A stretch of DNA of 64,000 nt, taken from contig WNNJ02001132.1 of the NCBI GenBank assembly GCA_012934845.2, forward strand, positions 1-64,000, written 5' to 3'. Positions 55,975 to 64,000 of this stretch are shown here, in pieces. A model generated the notes under the pieces. That model was not told the origin of the DNA, searched no databases, and saw only the letters and a program-made list of their open reading frames with translations. A program made the translations under genes and the position numbers. Source of the DNA: Pomphorhynchus laevis (taxonomy: Eukaryota > Acanthocephala > Palaeacanthocephala > Echinorhynchida > Pomphorhynchidae). Position 1 is the stretch's first letter. Each line of letters starts with the position of its first letter.

Positions 55975-56946
55975 TTAACATTTTTTCCTAGACTGTAAAA
56001 TTAACACCCTATTCCGTTCATTTATTTCTCTTATCAAGTCAATAAATTTTCCTAAGTTAACATGTGCCACACTTGACAATGAATTTAACGATCTATGCAA
56101 GGCTTCAAGAGAATTTATCGTTCTAGGGATAGAATTCAAAACTCTTAGATAACAATTCCAGAATAAAATAGAATAAATAGATGATCTAGATTCATCACCA
56201 ATATATTGTTGTTTAAAATATTCTATTAATTCAGCAGCATATGAATAATTGAGCAATAAGTTTTCGGATATTAAAGAAAAGAATGTAGGAACACGATCCG
56301 GAGGAGAATATGTTAAATTAAGAAGCATTTTTATCAATCTTCCAAAATTTTCATCATTATAATAGGGCAAAGAGATTCCACATCTTTGTAACTTCCTATA
56401 TACTGCCTGACCTAGATGAAAAGTGCATCCACCCATCGTACTTTTAAAAGATGCTTTTAGTGCATTAATCAATCCCATTTCAAAATCTGTAATTATGTAG
56501 GAAACAGAAATATTGAGTAAAGTTTTGAGAATAGTAAAGGCTTCCAAATAAGTAGCATCTGCTCTTTTTGGGAGCAAAATATAAACAATGGGAACAAGGT
56601 TGCCAAAAACCTTTACTTTGAAAGTAAATAGTTGATAAAATTTACCCGGGACACTCCAAAAAGTCCCATCAACCAAGATAACCTCATCATCTGTAAAATA
56701 TTCGGCGGCAAAGTCAGAAAACAAAATAATGATTCGCCTAGTTAGGCTTCTATTATCATATCTGACAACAGGATTTCCGTTAAGATCTTTCTTTAATAGT
56801 TCTGGTATATCGTCCAAGTCTTCATTACTGGTTTTATATCTCAGATTTATTGCCAGATTTATCCGGCTTGCCATATATTTATATGTATATAAGTCAGTCA
56901 CAACCTCATCGTCTAATACAGAAGTATTGTTTGTTATAATTTCCAA
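55975..56946 (-). CDS. MULE transposase
   Basis: A 323-residue open frame. VILVDGTFWSVPGKFYQLFT carries the first catalytic Asp, SYIITDFEMGLINALK the second, and GGCTFHLGQAVYRKLQ the conserved C..H between them and the last acidic residue. NSLEALHRSLNSL, near residue 290, holds the candidate Glu. These are the DDE blocks of the MULE family. The N-terminal FLYWCH is separated by stops at 56947-57000, so this frame is the catalytic part only. The length and openness of the frame suggest the copy is not old. Confidence 0.85.
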   Translation of the reverse strand: MEIITNNTSVLDDEVVTDLYTYKYMASRINLAINLRYKTSNEDLDDIPELLKKDLNGNPVVRYDNRSLTRRIIILFSDFAAEYFTDDEVILVDGTFWSVPGKFYQLFTFKVKVFGNLVPIVYILLPKRADATYLEAFTILKTLLNISVSYIITDFEMGLINALKASFKSTMGGCTFHLGQAVYRKLQRCGISLPYYNDENFGRLIKMLLNLTYSPPDRVPTFFSLISENLLLNYSYAAELIEYFKQQYIGDESRSSIYSILFWNCYLRVLNSIPRTINSLEALHRSLNSLSSVAHVNLGKFIDLIREINERNRVLILQSRKKC

Positions 56947-57205
56947 AGTAGGACGTCCAGTTTATGTAGATTCTGTACTACTGTTCTTAAAATTTGTTTT
57001 TTGATGATTTTTGACTTTTCATTATTATGGTTATGGTCTTTGTGCGTAATAAACTTATTCTTGATGCTTATATGACCAAGGATTCGACATTTCATATTAA
57101 CGCATCTCTAATATTCGATTCCATCCGTCTTTTTTTAGAAAAATTGTAAATAAAATCTTCAGAAATCAAATTTTCATTTCCTTTCTGGTTTCTTATTTTA
57201 AAAAC

Positions 57206-57295
57206 CTTCCCCCCTCTTTCCTCCCTTTCCCCTTATGCCCCCTATCCCCTCTTTCCCCCTTTCCGCCCTTTCCCCTTTTTCCCCTTTCCCCTTCA
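57206..57295. repeat. Polypyrimidine tract (C/T on + strand)
   Basis: About 90 bases almost wholly of C and T within otherwise AT-rich DNA, inside the MULE near its right end. Mirror-like ccctttcccc blocks make a triplex (H-DNA) form conceivable. Confidence 0.9.
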
Positions 57296-57365
57296 ATTTT
57301 TAGTGACAAAATCCCAATATTTTTTGGTGAATTTGGATTTTTTTCATTAATTGGTGAAAAAATCC

Positions 57366-58017
57366 GTACGGAAGCATTATATAAAATCAACAAGTTATAA
57401 AGCCTTATGACTTATACCTTACTTTAAATAACATTTGATTTCTTATTGGAAAACAACAATTTTGATTGTATGTAATTTAAAAAGGATAATCTTAAATTAC
57501 TAATAATATCATTATAGACTAATTGAGTCTATATTTAATCTATCAGTACTAAACGAGACTAAATTTATTTCTTACTTTTGGTATAAATTCAATTCTCGTC
57601 AATCAATTTACTCACAATGATTTGAGCTGAGATGATAAGTACAAAAAGCCGTACGGTATCTCGGTAATTGGATTGCCAAATAAACTCCTATTACAGAAAA
57701 TGTAAGCATCAAATAACTTTGCAAGGATATATCACTATAATATGTTAAAGTATAAAAGTTATAAATGCCAGTTTGAAACAGATAAATTTTCAATTCGTAG
57801 AGTATGTGTTAGTTATATGTCAGCTGCTATGTGCTAAATCGTAAAAAAATAATATGCGATACAAACTGGGCATGACATCGACTTTGACAATGTGTCAGTT
57901 TTGATTTCCGAGCCTAACTTATGACGCCGATTAGTTATGGAGGCTGTCGCTATAAAGATCCTCGAACCAAATTTGAATGTCCAAAATGATTTTGTTTTTC
58001 TTACATTGTAACTTAAC
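57366..58017. other. 5' flank of PLE-3; no gene seen
   Basis: Ends with a pyrimidine-rich acceptor-like ttgttttattgtttcag (to ~58034), so the PLE-3 gene may have an upstream exon, as introns are known in Penelope-like elements. A loose CTGAGATGA...GCCGTACGG feature near 57627 was not accepted as a hammerhead. Confidence 0.45.
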
Positions 58018-58047
58018 TTGTTTTATTGTTTCAGATATTTCTTGATA

Positions 58048-59922
58048 ATGTCCGCGGTTAGCGAACGAAATATCGAAGAAATATTCAATTTCTTTTTTCT
58101 GGGAATGGCATTTAGATACAAAAATAATTATTCCCATCAGAATGTCTCATTCCGTTTCAAATTATTTGAAGAAATTTATGGCCGCAATCTGAGACTTTCT
58201 CTGAAGCAATATATTCGCACTTTACAATTAATTATGATTAGCTATTTGGACATTCGTTTCCTTGATCATTGCTCTCGAAACAATCTGGAGCCCAACTTTG
58301 CAAAATTATCATTTTCTGGGTGTTCAAGAATGACAAACAAAGCTTATCGTATTATAAAAGATGCTGTGCACAGTTTACTCAAATGTGAAATTAGTCACAA
58401 TTATTGGATAATTCGAAATCAAAAGCTCAGTGTTTCAAAATTCGAGGAGGATCTAAAAGAAATTGTTAATGATGTGGAATGGAATCAGATCCAAGGATTT
58501 ATTCAGAATATTCTTTACAAGCTGTTTATGAACAAGGTATCCAGATTAATGCGTAAGATTACGTTTCTATTGTCAACCACACTTCATCAACTACGAAACA
58601 CCTTGCCTAGCGTCGATGTTGTGACTCCCCAACCCATGCCTGTAGTGAATCTAAGTAAACAGAATATTTCTGAAAATCAGTTAAAAATTTTAAGGAAAGG
58701 TCTTAAGTTTGGAATTTGTGGATCATCACTGAAATTTAGTGATTCAATATCGGTTACCACAGAACTAGAGTTACTTAGTCAAAAGGTTGTAGAAAACTTT
58801 GAGGGACATCAAAATAAACAATTGTTAGTTCACAAACTTACTGGTCTTAGACATCATATATATAGGACAAATGTGAATAGATCAATTCGTTCCAACATCT
58901 CCAGAGCTGAATTGAACGCTTTAAAAGATCTTCGTGAGAACGATCAAATAGTCCTGACTAAAGCTGATAAGGGGAATTGTGTAGTGTTGTTGGATAAATC
59001 TGATTACAATGAAAATATGTTGTCTATTTTGGGAGATACATCCACATTTGAACCTTCTTTAAGAAATACGGCAAAAGCGTGTGCACGTGAATTGGTAACA
59101 CTACTTAAATACTTCGCTTCAAAAGGATTGATCACGCGTGTAGAATATCTCCAAATGTTTCCATCAGATCCTCTTGTACCTTACATGTACGGTTTGCCCA
59201 AAATCCATAAGCTAGACTGTCCCTTACGTCCTATTGTGTCAATGAAATGTGCATTTAACTATGGTGTAGGTAAGTTCTTGTCAAGTTTGCTAAAACCTAT
59301 TGTGATGTCAATTCCTACGAAAGTGCTAAATACTACTGATTTTGTTAACAAATTGAGAGCACTAGACTTAAATCAGATAACGTATGTAATTTTCACACTA
59401 GATGTTAAATCACTATTTACTAATGTGTCAGTAGATGATGCTGTCGACTTTGCGATATCAAAACTCGGATCCCCTTGGACAGATAGTGAACATTTGGTTA
59501 AATGTAGGAGATTATTCCAGTTAGCATGTACAACGAACTTTTCCTTTGATAGCATTATATATAAACAACTTTTTGGTGTAGCTATGGGATCACCAATCGG
59601 CCCCGCCTTGGCTGACCTGTACATGCAAAAGTTAGAGGAAAAGGCTATAAGCCGTTGTGATATACGACCTATCGCATTTTATCGTTACATCGATGATATA
59701 TTTGTTATTTGGCCAGAAAGTCGTGATAAAGCAGATGATTTTGTTAGAATTTTCAATTCATTGAATCCTCGAATAGAAGTGACAATTACCTGGCCTTCTA
59801 ACGAGTTTTTACAATTCCTAGATTGCGAAGTTTTGACCACTGATGTTTCCGTCACTAAAGTATTCAGAAAAGCTACAGAAACTAGCTTGTATATTACTAG
59901 CTTTGGACTATACGGAATATAG
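58048..59922 (+). CDS. PLE-3: Penelope-like reverse transcriptase, long open frame
   Basis: The open frame runs from 58018; the Met at 58048 (MSAVSERNIEEI) follows an acceptor-like site, giving 624 residues. After a ~300-residue N-terminal region come the PLE blocks: IVLTKADKGNCVVLLDKSDY, MYGLPKIHK, RPIVS, IFTLDVKSLFTNV, LFGVAMGSPIGPALADLYM and FYRYIDDIFVIW (catalytic YIDD), then FLQFLDCEV and TKVFRKATETS. All catalytic Asp residues are in place. The frame then ends abruptly (TSFGLYGI) where Penelope proteins would continue to a GIY-YIG endonuclease; other sequence starts there. So it is a 3'-truncated copy with an intact RT core. No sister copy lies in the window. Confidence 0.9.
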   Translation: MSAVSERNIEEIFNFFFLGMAFRYKNNYSHQNVSFRFKLFEEIYGRNLRLSLKQYIRTLQLIMISYLDIRFLDHCSRNNLEPNFAKLSFSGCSRMTNKAYRIIKDAVHSLLKCEISHNYWIIRNQKLSVSKFEEDLKEIVNDVEWNQIQGFIQNILYKLFMNKVSRLMRKITFLLSTTLHQLRNTLPSVDVVTPQPMPVVNLSKQNISENQLKILRKGLKFGICGSSLKFSDSISVTTELELLSQKVVENFEGHQNKQLLVHKLTGLRHHIYRTNVNRSIRSNISRAELNALKDLRENDQIVLTKADKGNCVVLLDKSDYNENMLSILGDTSTFEPSLRNTAKACARELVTLLKYFASKGLITRVEYLQMFPSDPLVPYMYGLPKIHKLDCPLRPIVSMKCAFNYGVGKFLSSLLKPIVMSIPTKVLNTTDFVNKLRALDLNQITYVIFTLDVKSLFTNVSVDDAVDFAISKLGSPWTDSEHLVKCRRLFQLACTTNFSFDSIIYKQLFGVAMGSPIGPALADLYMQKLEEKAISRCDIRPIAFYRYIDDIFVIWPESRDKADDFVRIFNSLNPRIEVTITWPSNEFLQFLDCEVLTTDVSVTKVFRKATETSLYITSFGLYGI

Positions 59923-59929
59923 TCCAAAG
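59901..59929. repeat. 12-base-pair hairpin at the PLE-3 truncation point
   Basis: ctttggactata and its reverse complement flank a 5-base loop. The stop codon of PLE-3 lies in the hairpin, so the last residues are probably made by the junction rather than by the element. Confidence 0.85.
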
Positions 59930-59934
59930 AAATC

Positions 59935-60366
59935 TCTCGAGCGAAGGATTGCCTCACATAACAGTTGTGGATTCAACTCGATCGGTTGATCACTCAGGCA
60001 AGCTAGAATTTTACGCGTGAGTTCAGCCGTCGATAGATGATATGTAGGCAGGGAACATCGTATTATTTACAGTGCAAACTCCTAGGCCGCTACACTTGAT
60101 TTGTAAGTTTGATTGCTTCCATGCCGTGTCGGATATTGAAGTATCTGGCGTAACAAACCGTCATATTTAGTCACTGAATCGCTGAGAAAAGACGGAGTGC
60201 GTCGGAGGAAGTAAGATAATTTTGCGGGATTGAAACAGTTCCTAAGAAGGAACAGTGCATCTTGCTGCGAAAAATCTCGGATCCTAGATCCAACGAGCTC
60301 AAGGTTTGATATAAACTCCGTCAGTTGTTGATCAATGCTAGCTATAGGACTAATGGGGCACCACAT
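59935..60366 (-). mobile_element. Fragment of RLE-type LINE family C, RT thumb region
   Basis: The - strand frame 60366-60082 reads QDALFLLRNCFNPAKLSYFL and RRTPSFLSDSVTKYDGLLRQ, wording typical of the thumb/linker of a common invertebrate LINE polyprotein (H D A ... LLR.CF..PKL.YFLR..P). After a stop, GLGVCTVNNTMFPAYISSI follows. It probably belongs with 34315-34605, which is the far C-terminus of the same type. Confidence 0.7.
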
Positions 60367-60369
60367 TAA

Positions 60370-60985
60370 TGTGGCTGAGTTGTGAACTGTAAAAAAAATT
60401 AGTTATAATGTAAAATGTCTTATAAAAGATAATAAAAAGAAATAAAATCTTAGAAAATGTAATACAAAAATACACGAAAATAACGGGAGTAAACAAATCA
60501 AACAACATACAAATCTTGAAGGCCGAACATATTATTGAAAGATCCAGGGCTAACTGCAGTAATCATGTTGAAAGACAAATTTCTAAATTAATATTAGTTT
60601 ATTTGTTAACTTAACAATGATTGGCATAAACCATTAAATATTTAATGGAAAATTAAATGTAGATTTAATGAAATATTAAAAGTATTTTGAGGAAAAATAT
60701 AATGGAAAATTAATTTTGGACCCGGTTTTTTAAATTAAAAAAGTGTCAATTTCAGAATAAGTTTTGACATTTTTAAATGAGTTTTTTTATTAAAACAAAC
60801 TATTTTTGAAAACTTTGTAAAATAAAATGTATATTATTTTTAATAAGAAAATATAAGTCTTTCGTGTTAAAATATATTAAACAATTTATTTTGGGCACAA
60901 TATTTTTATATTTATAAAAGTGTCAATTTCATAATTAGTTATATAATTTTTTAATCAAAAACTACAATTTTGTGTTACAAAATAT
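60370..60985. other. AT-rich, dispersed 'aaaagtgtcaatttc' words
   Basis: No gene. The word aaaagtgtcaatttc occurs near 60740 and 60920 and again at 61848 and 61893, on both sides of the 300-base tandem repeat. The flanks may be one older repeat split by it. Confidence 0.6.
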
Positions 60986-61018
60986 TTTATGTAAAACATG
61001 AAAACCAGACGAAATAAT

Positions 61019-61054
61019 GACGAATGCCGTTTCGTTATCACAATGACTCATCAG
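61019..61054 (-). ncRNA. Hammerhead core, unit 1
   Basis: CTGATGA (61054-61048), stem GTCAT-TGTG-ATAAC with one mismatch, GAAA (61033-61030), ACG/CGT stem III and GTC (61021-61019). GAAA is intact only in this unit. Stem I pairing next to the first GTC is poor; a second GTC ~11 bases on gives a better stem I. Confidence 0.55.
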
Positions 61055-61321
61055 TGACAGATTCCTCATACTATTGGATACAGAGGAGGACTGGCAGACG
61101 GCAATCAATGAATGAATCAATGTGAATGATGCACTAGAAAATTTTCTAGTAACATCATAGAGTACTAAATCAGTACTACAGCTTCACCAAAAAGGATCAT
61201 TAGCAAAAGCACTGGCAAATGCCAGCGCAGGTCTCTTTAATATCGGTAACTTTTATTTAAGGAGAGTGAGACCATTCCGCGTGAATTTCTTGTAAAACAT
61301 GTAAGCCAGACGCGAAAGAAT

Positions 61322-61357
61322 GACGAATGCCGTTTTGTCATCACAATGACTCATCAG
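61322..61357 (-). ncRNA. Hammerhead core, unit 2
   Basis: CTGATGA (61357-61351), perfect stem II GTCAT-TGTG-ATGAC, then AAAAC in place of GAAAC, and GTC (61324-61322). The changed base is in the conserved core, so activity is doubtful. Confidence 0.5.
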
Positions 61358-61622
61358 TGCCAGATCCCTCCCACTACTGGATGCAGAGGAGGACTGGCAG
61401 ACGGCAATCAATGAATGAATCAATGTGAATGATGCACTAGAAAATTTTCTAGTAACATTACAGAGTACTAAATCAGTACTACAGCTTCACCAAAAAGGAT
61501 CATTAGCAAAAGCACTGGCAAATGTTAGCGCAGGTCTCTTTAATATCGGTAACCTTTATTTAAGGAGAGTGAGACCATTCCGCGTGAATTTCTTGTAAAA
61601 CATGTAAGCCAGACGAAAAAAT

Positions 61623-61659
61623 GACGAATGCCGTTTTGTCATCACAAAAAACTCATCAG
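61623..61659 (-). ncRNA. Hammerhead core, unit 3 (truncated unit)
   Basis: CTGATGA (61659-61653) is followed by a damaged stem II (GTTTTTTGTGATGAC) and AAAAC, then GTC (61625-61623). Likely inactive. Confidence 0.4.
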
Positions 61660-61690
61660 TGCCAGATCACTCCCACTTCTGGATGCAGAG

Positions 61691-63370
61691 GTATTTTTAT
61701 TTATTAATAAAAATATTTTATATAATATGGTGTTACATTATAAAAATGTATATTATTAAAATCACTGAAATTTTAAAAGTATCTTGAGACCAAATATCAT
61801 GAAAAATTAATTTGGTGACCAGGTCTTTTAAAAGTGTCAATTTCAGTTTATAAAAGTGTCAAAAACTACAAAAATTAAAAGTTTATAAAAGTGTCAATTT
61901 CAAAATCAGTTATAAATTAATTATCATCAAATTCACTTATATTTAAAGTTCGAAAAATTATAAATTAAAAGAAATAAGCGGTTGCAAATACAATTAGGAT
62001 ATAAATACCACATTTCAAATGAAGTTTAGATATCAATCCAAATGACCGACACAATAGGGACACAAAGTGAATAAGAAAGTTGACTTACACGTGTGAAATT
62101 GTGTGTTTGCTGTTTAAGAAATCATTGGGTAAATAGTCAATGCAATTGTAAGATAGATCTCTAAATTGAAAGAAATATTTGCTGCCAATATTAAATAAAA
62201 TATCTATAAATATTATTTTTAATACAATTAATTAGTATTCAGATATCTTTGTTTTAAAAGCTATAACCTCAAAGTTATAAATATTATAACTTTGTTTTAT
62301 CAGCTAATACATTTTGATAATAACAGCAGTAGACGCAGAACGCGTCTGCCGTTGTTGAAGTTTGTCGTCACACATAGGATGACTAGACATACTTTGCAAC
62401 TTTGAATATTGTGAGAGTAATTCGGTTCTATTTCTTGGTCTGAAGAGGATTTATATAATGCTGCCTGGTTCGGACCTAAAAGTGTCAAAAACAAATATTT
62501 ACAATAATTATCAAGTTAGTAATTTTCTCCACTTAGTAATTCTACGAAGGCTTAAACATTATATTACTTAAACATAATATTCACTCAAGTGTTACTGCTT
62601 CAATGCCTTTAAAAACGTTTTTAAAGTAAACTTAAAAAACGTTTAATTCTTTTTCGTATTTCATCATGAAAACCCCACCAAAACTGCTTTTCCTGAGCAT
62701 TTCAGCAAGGATCCTCATCTCTCAAATTTTTCCAATATAAAGAATCTGCAACTTTATTACGAGATTCTTAGGGTTAAAAGAATTTTTAACCTTATATCTA
62801 AAGCTCATGTAGACCAGAGTACTGTGGAAATTCATTTCGATCACCTGTACAAGAGAACACTTTCTTTCGGTCATTACCTAGTGATCGGTTAAGATACCAA
62901 TAAGGAATGTGCGTTTAATTGAAAACACAGCATTAAGGCGCAGCTTTCGTAATACGACGAAATATCTGTACTGATAATGCATAACTTCGTTGAATAAAAT
63001 TATATGAACGATTCGGATCTCAATATCGTTTCATTTCCTGCCATTAGTTGAAAATAATGTCAACAACCCATATAAATTGATGACCTTTGGTTCAGCAATA
63101 CGCGCACTTTAAAAATGATTTATTTTTACGTGGCAAATGCGTGCCGTCGCATGCTTGCATGACCACAAAAAAAGACGACAAAAATATACATTATGGGTCG
63201 AGAAGGTGTAACAAAGGCGGTACTTTAACATTCTTAGAAGTGATATATGAAACGTCTAGCACTTGACATTGTAAGCCACATTTCGGAGCGCTCAAACAAT
63301 TTTTTCCGCATGGGAACGCAATTGCAAGCAAATTCAACGAAAAAGATTTAATTTATCTTCTGTATCTAAT
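61691..63370. other. No gene recognised
   Basis: 61800-61930 repeats the word aaaagtgtcaa. 62245-62300 has small hairpins (ataactttg/caaagttat). 62640-63360 becomes less AT-rich towards the ORF1 that follows and may be its 5' UTR or upstream codons. Confidence 0.5.
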
Positions 63371-64000
63371 GTGGATGGGGAGCTCCCGCCGGTACCGAAG
63401 TTATCCAATTTGATCTGCATTAAACTGTTAATGTCTATTGAGAGAAATAACCTCTTTAATGTTTTTCTCTGTAGTTTTGCAAATCAACCCAAGAAAATAA
63501 TCCTCTTCAATACAATTAGATACTACGAAACTGAATTAAAAATTTTCTTCAATACTGCTGATCTTGCACACTCGTACGTTAATTATTTTAAAAACAATTA
63601 TACAGACCTTGGAGAACTATCATTCAAACCGATCTGGGCAACAATAAAAATAACAAATATTCCAACCATTCTTTCAGATGTTGATATTTCAGTACTAGCA
63701 CTGAATACAAAATTACGAATCTTAGATTTATCAAAGGAAATAAAAGGTCCCCTATACCGGTGACTTTTTGCCATTCACCAGTCGATGAGGCCTTAAGGCT
63801 TTCCAATTCGAATTTCAACGCATATATGGGTCACAATCTAAGATTTTATTATTATTGAATCTAACTCGTAAACATACCCCAACTGCAACAATTGTAATCA
63901 GCGGGGACACTGAGCAGCTGGTTGCAGCCTACCCCATAAATGTGGGGTGTGTAGGTCCTCTGAAGAACACTCAGGCAAGTGTGAAGAAATGCCTTGATGT
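63371..64000 (+). pseudogene. LINE ORF1 with RRM-like part and CCHC knuckles, cut by window end
   Basis: Frame 63371-63763 has IILFNTIRYYETELKIFF and WATIKITNIPTILSDVDIS, suggesting an RNA-binding domain of Jockey/I-type ORF1. From ~63885, in another frame, come CNNCNQRGH-x-AAGC and CGVCRSSEEHSGKC: two CX2CX4-5HX4C zinc knuckles, the first containing a stop (TGA). The order RRM-like then knuckles is usual for ORF1 of I and Jockey LINEs. An LTR-type gag is the alternative; nothing else in the window decides. It continues beyond 64000. Confidence 0.6.

Larger units (their letters stand above)
55769..57365 (-). mobile_element. Mutator-like (MULE) DNA transposon with FLYWCH remnant
   Basis: Ends start GGATTTTTTCACCAATT at 55769 and as its reverse complement at 57365; each end also has an inner AAAAAATCC that can pair with it. 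Inside, on the - strand, lie a decayed FLYWCH zinc finger (57120-57000: RCVNMKCRILGHI...DHNHN) and a long transposase frame. The FLYWCH Trp codon appears as TAG. No flanking target duplication was recognised. FLYWCH plus MULE transposase is a known combination in animal Mutator-like elements. Confidence 0.75.
60991..61690 (-). repeat. ~300-base tandem repeat with a hammerhead core per unit (retrozyme candidate)
   Basis: Units begin (gtaaaacatg) at 60991, 61292 and 61595; two are complete, the third stops after ~95 bases. Period 301-303. Each contains ctagaaaattttctag and agtactaaatcagtact palindromes and, on the - strand, a hammerhead-like core. Tandem ~300-base units with type I hammerheads and no protein match the plan of metazoan retrozymes and of the schistosome Sm-alpha family. 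A diverged solo copy lies at 47640-47890. Confidence 0.75.

Noticed and set aside
57193-57393. - strand frame with collagen-like GERGKRGKGG repeats
   Set aside because: It is the translation of the polypyrimidine tract inside the MULE; no Gly-X-Y regularity beyond the tract and no signal of a gene.
57610-57700. Hammerhead upstream of PLE-3
   Set aside because: CTGAGATGA does not match the CTGATGA box and no GAAA follows a stem II at the right place.

Overview
The window is strongly AT-rich, intron-containing animal DNA, most of it built from transposable-element wreckage. Two host genes can be read. One is a CTDNEP1/Dullard-type phosphatase in about seven exons on the + strand (4051-19707). 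The other is a single-exon dynein light chain on the - strand (22227-22649). A protein disulfide isomerase fragment (54346-54795) looks like a pseudogene. Very short introns (46, 55 and 160 bases), a divergent LC8-type light chain, several Penelope-like elements and ~300-base hammerhead repeats suit an invertebrate. A flatworm-like or other parasitic lineage is possible, but the sequence alone does not fix the organism.

Layout. 1-3264: AT microsatellites and two broken LINEs. 4051-19707: the CTDNEP1-like gene. Its 8.8 kb third intron holds Penelope-like pieces, a 375-base inverted duplication of an R2-like LINE tail, and an antisense ~5.2 kb CR1/Jockey-like LINE. Its 5.5 kb fifth intron holds two copies of a Penelope-like element with a GIY-YIG endonuclease, one of them bounded by ~400-base inverted ends that carry hammerhead motifs. 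20.5-22.1 kb: LINE and Penelope fragments, then the light-chain gene. 23.3-30.2 kb: a 5.8 kb segment between two 540-base inverted repeats; it contains Penelope pieces, the N-terminal half of an R2-like LINE and a Ty3/gypsy fossil. 30.6-32.2 kb: a Ginger-like DNA transposon with perfect-looking 41-42-base inverted ends and a TTAAC target duplication, nested in a Penelope fragment. 33-38.2 kb: more Penelope pieces and a foldback element. 38-48 kb: mostly unassigned AT-rich DNA, one LINE fragment and a tRNA-like SINE candidate. 48.7-53.3 kb: an APE-type LINE with ORF1 and ORF2. 53.4-53.8 kb: a 12-base minisatellite. 55.8-57.4 kb: a Mutator-like transposon with a long transposase frame. 58.0-59.9 kb: the best preserved reverse transcriptase here, a 624-634 residue Penelope-like ORF. 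61.0-61.7 kb: a ~300-base tandem repeat with a hammerhead core per unit, a retrozyme candidate. 63.4 kb to the end: ORF1 of a further LINE, cut by the window edge.

Recurring families. Family A is an R2-like LINE with a Cys-rich N-terminus, a TQGDPLAM reverse transcriptase and a C-terminal CCHC plus nuclease-like region. It occurs at 237-1898, 5766-7293, 20530-21440, 26500-27570 and 40320-41690. PLE-2 is a Penelope-like family without visible endonuclease, with a conserved structured 3' flank, and occurs at least eight times. PLE-1 (GIY-YIG plus hammerhead ends) and PLE-3 (58 kb) are separate. The Penelope-like elements and the hammerhead tandem repeat may be linked, because metazoan retrozymes are thought to use Penelope machinery; that link is inference here.
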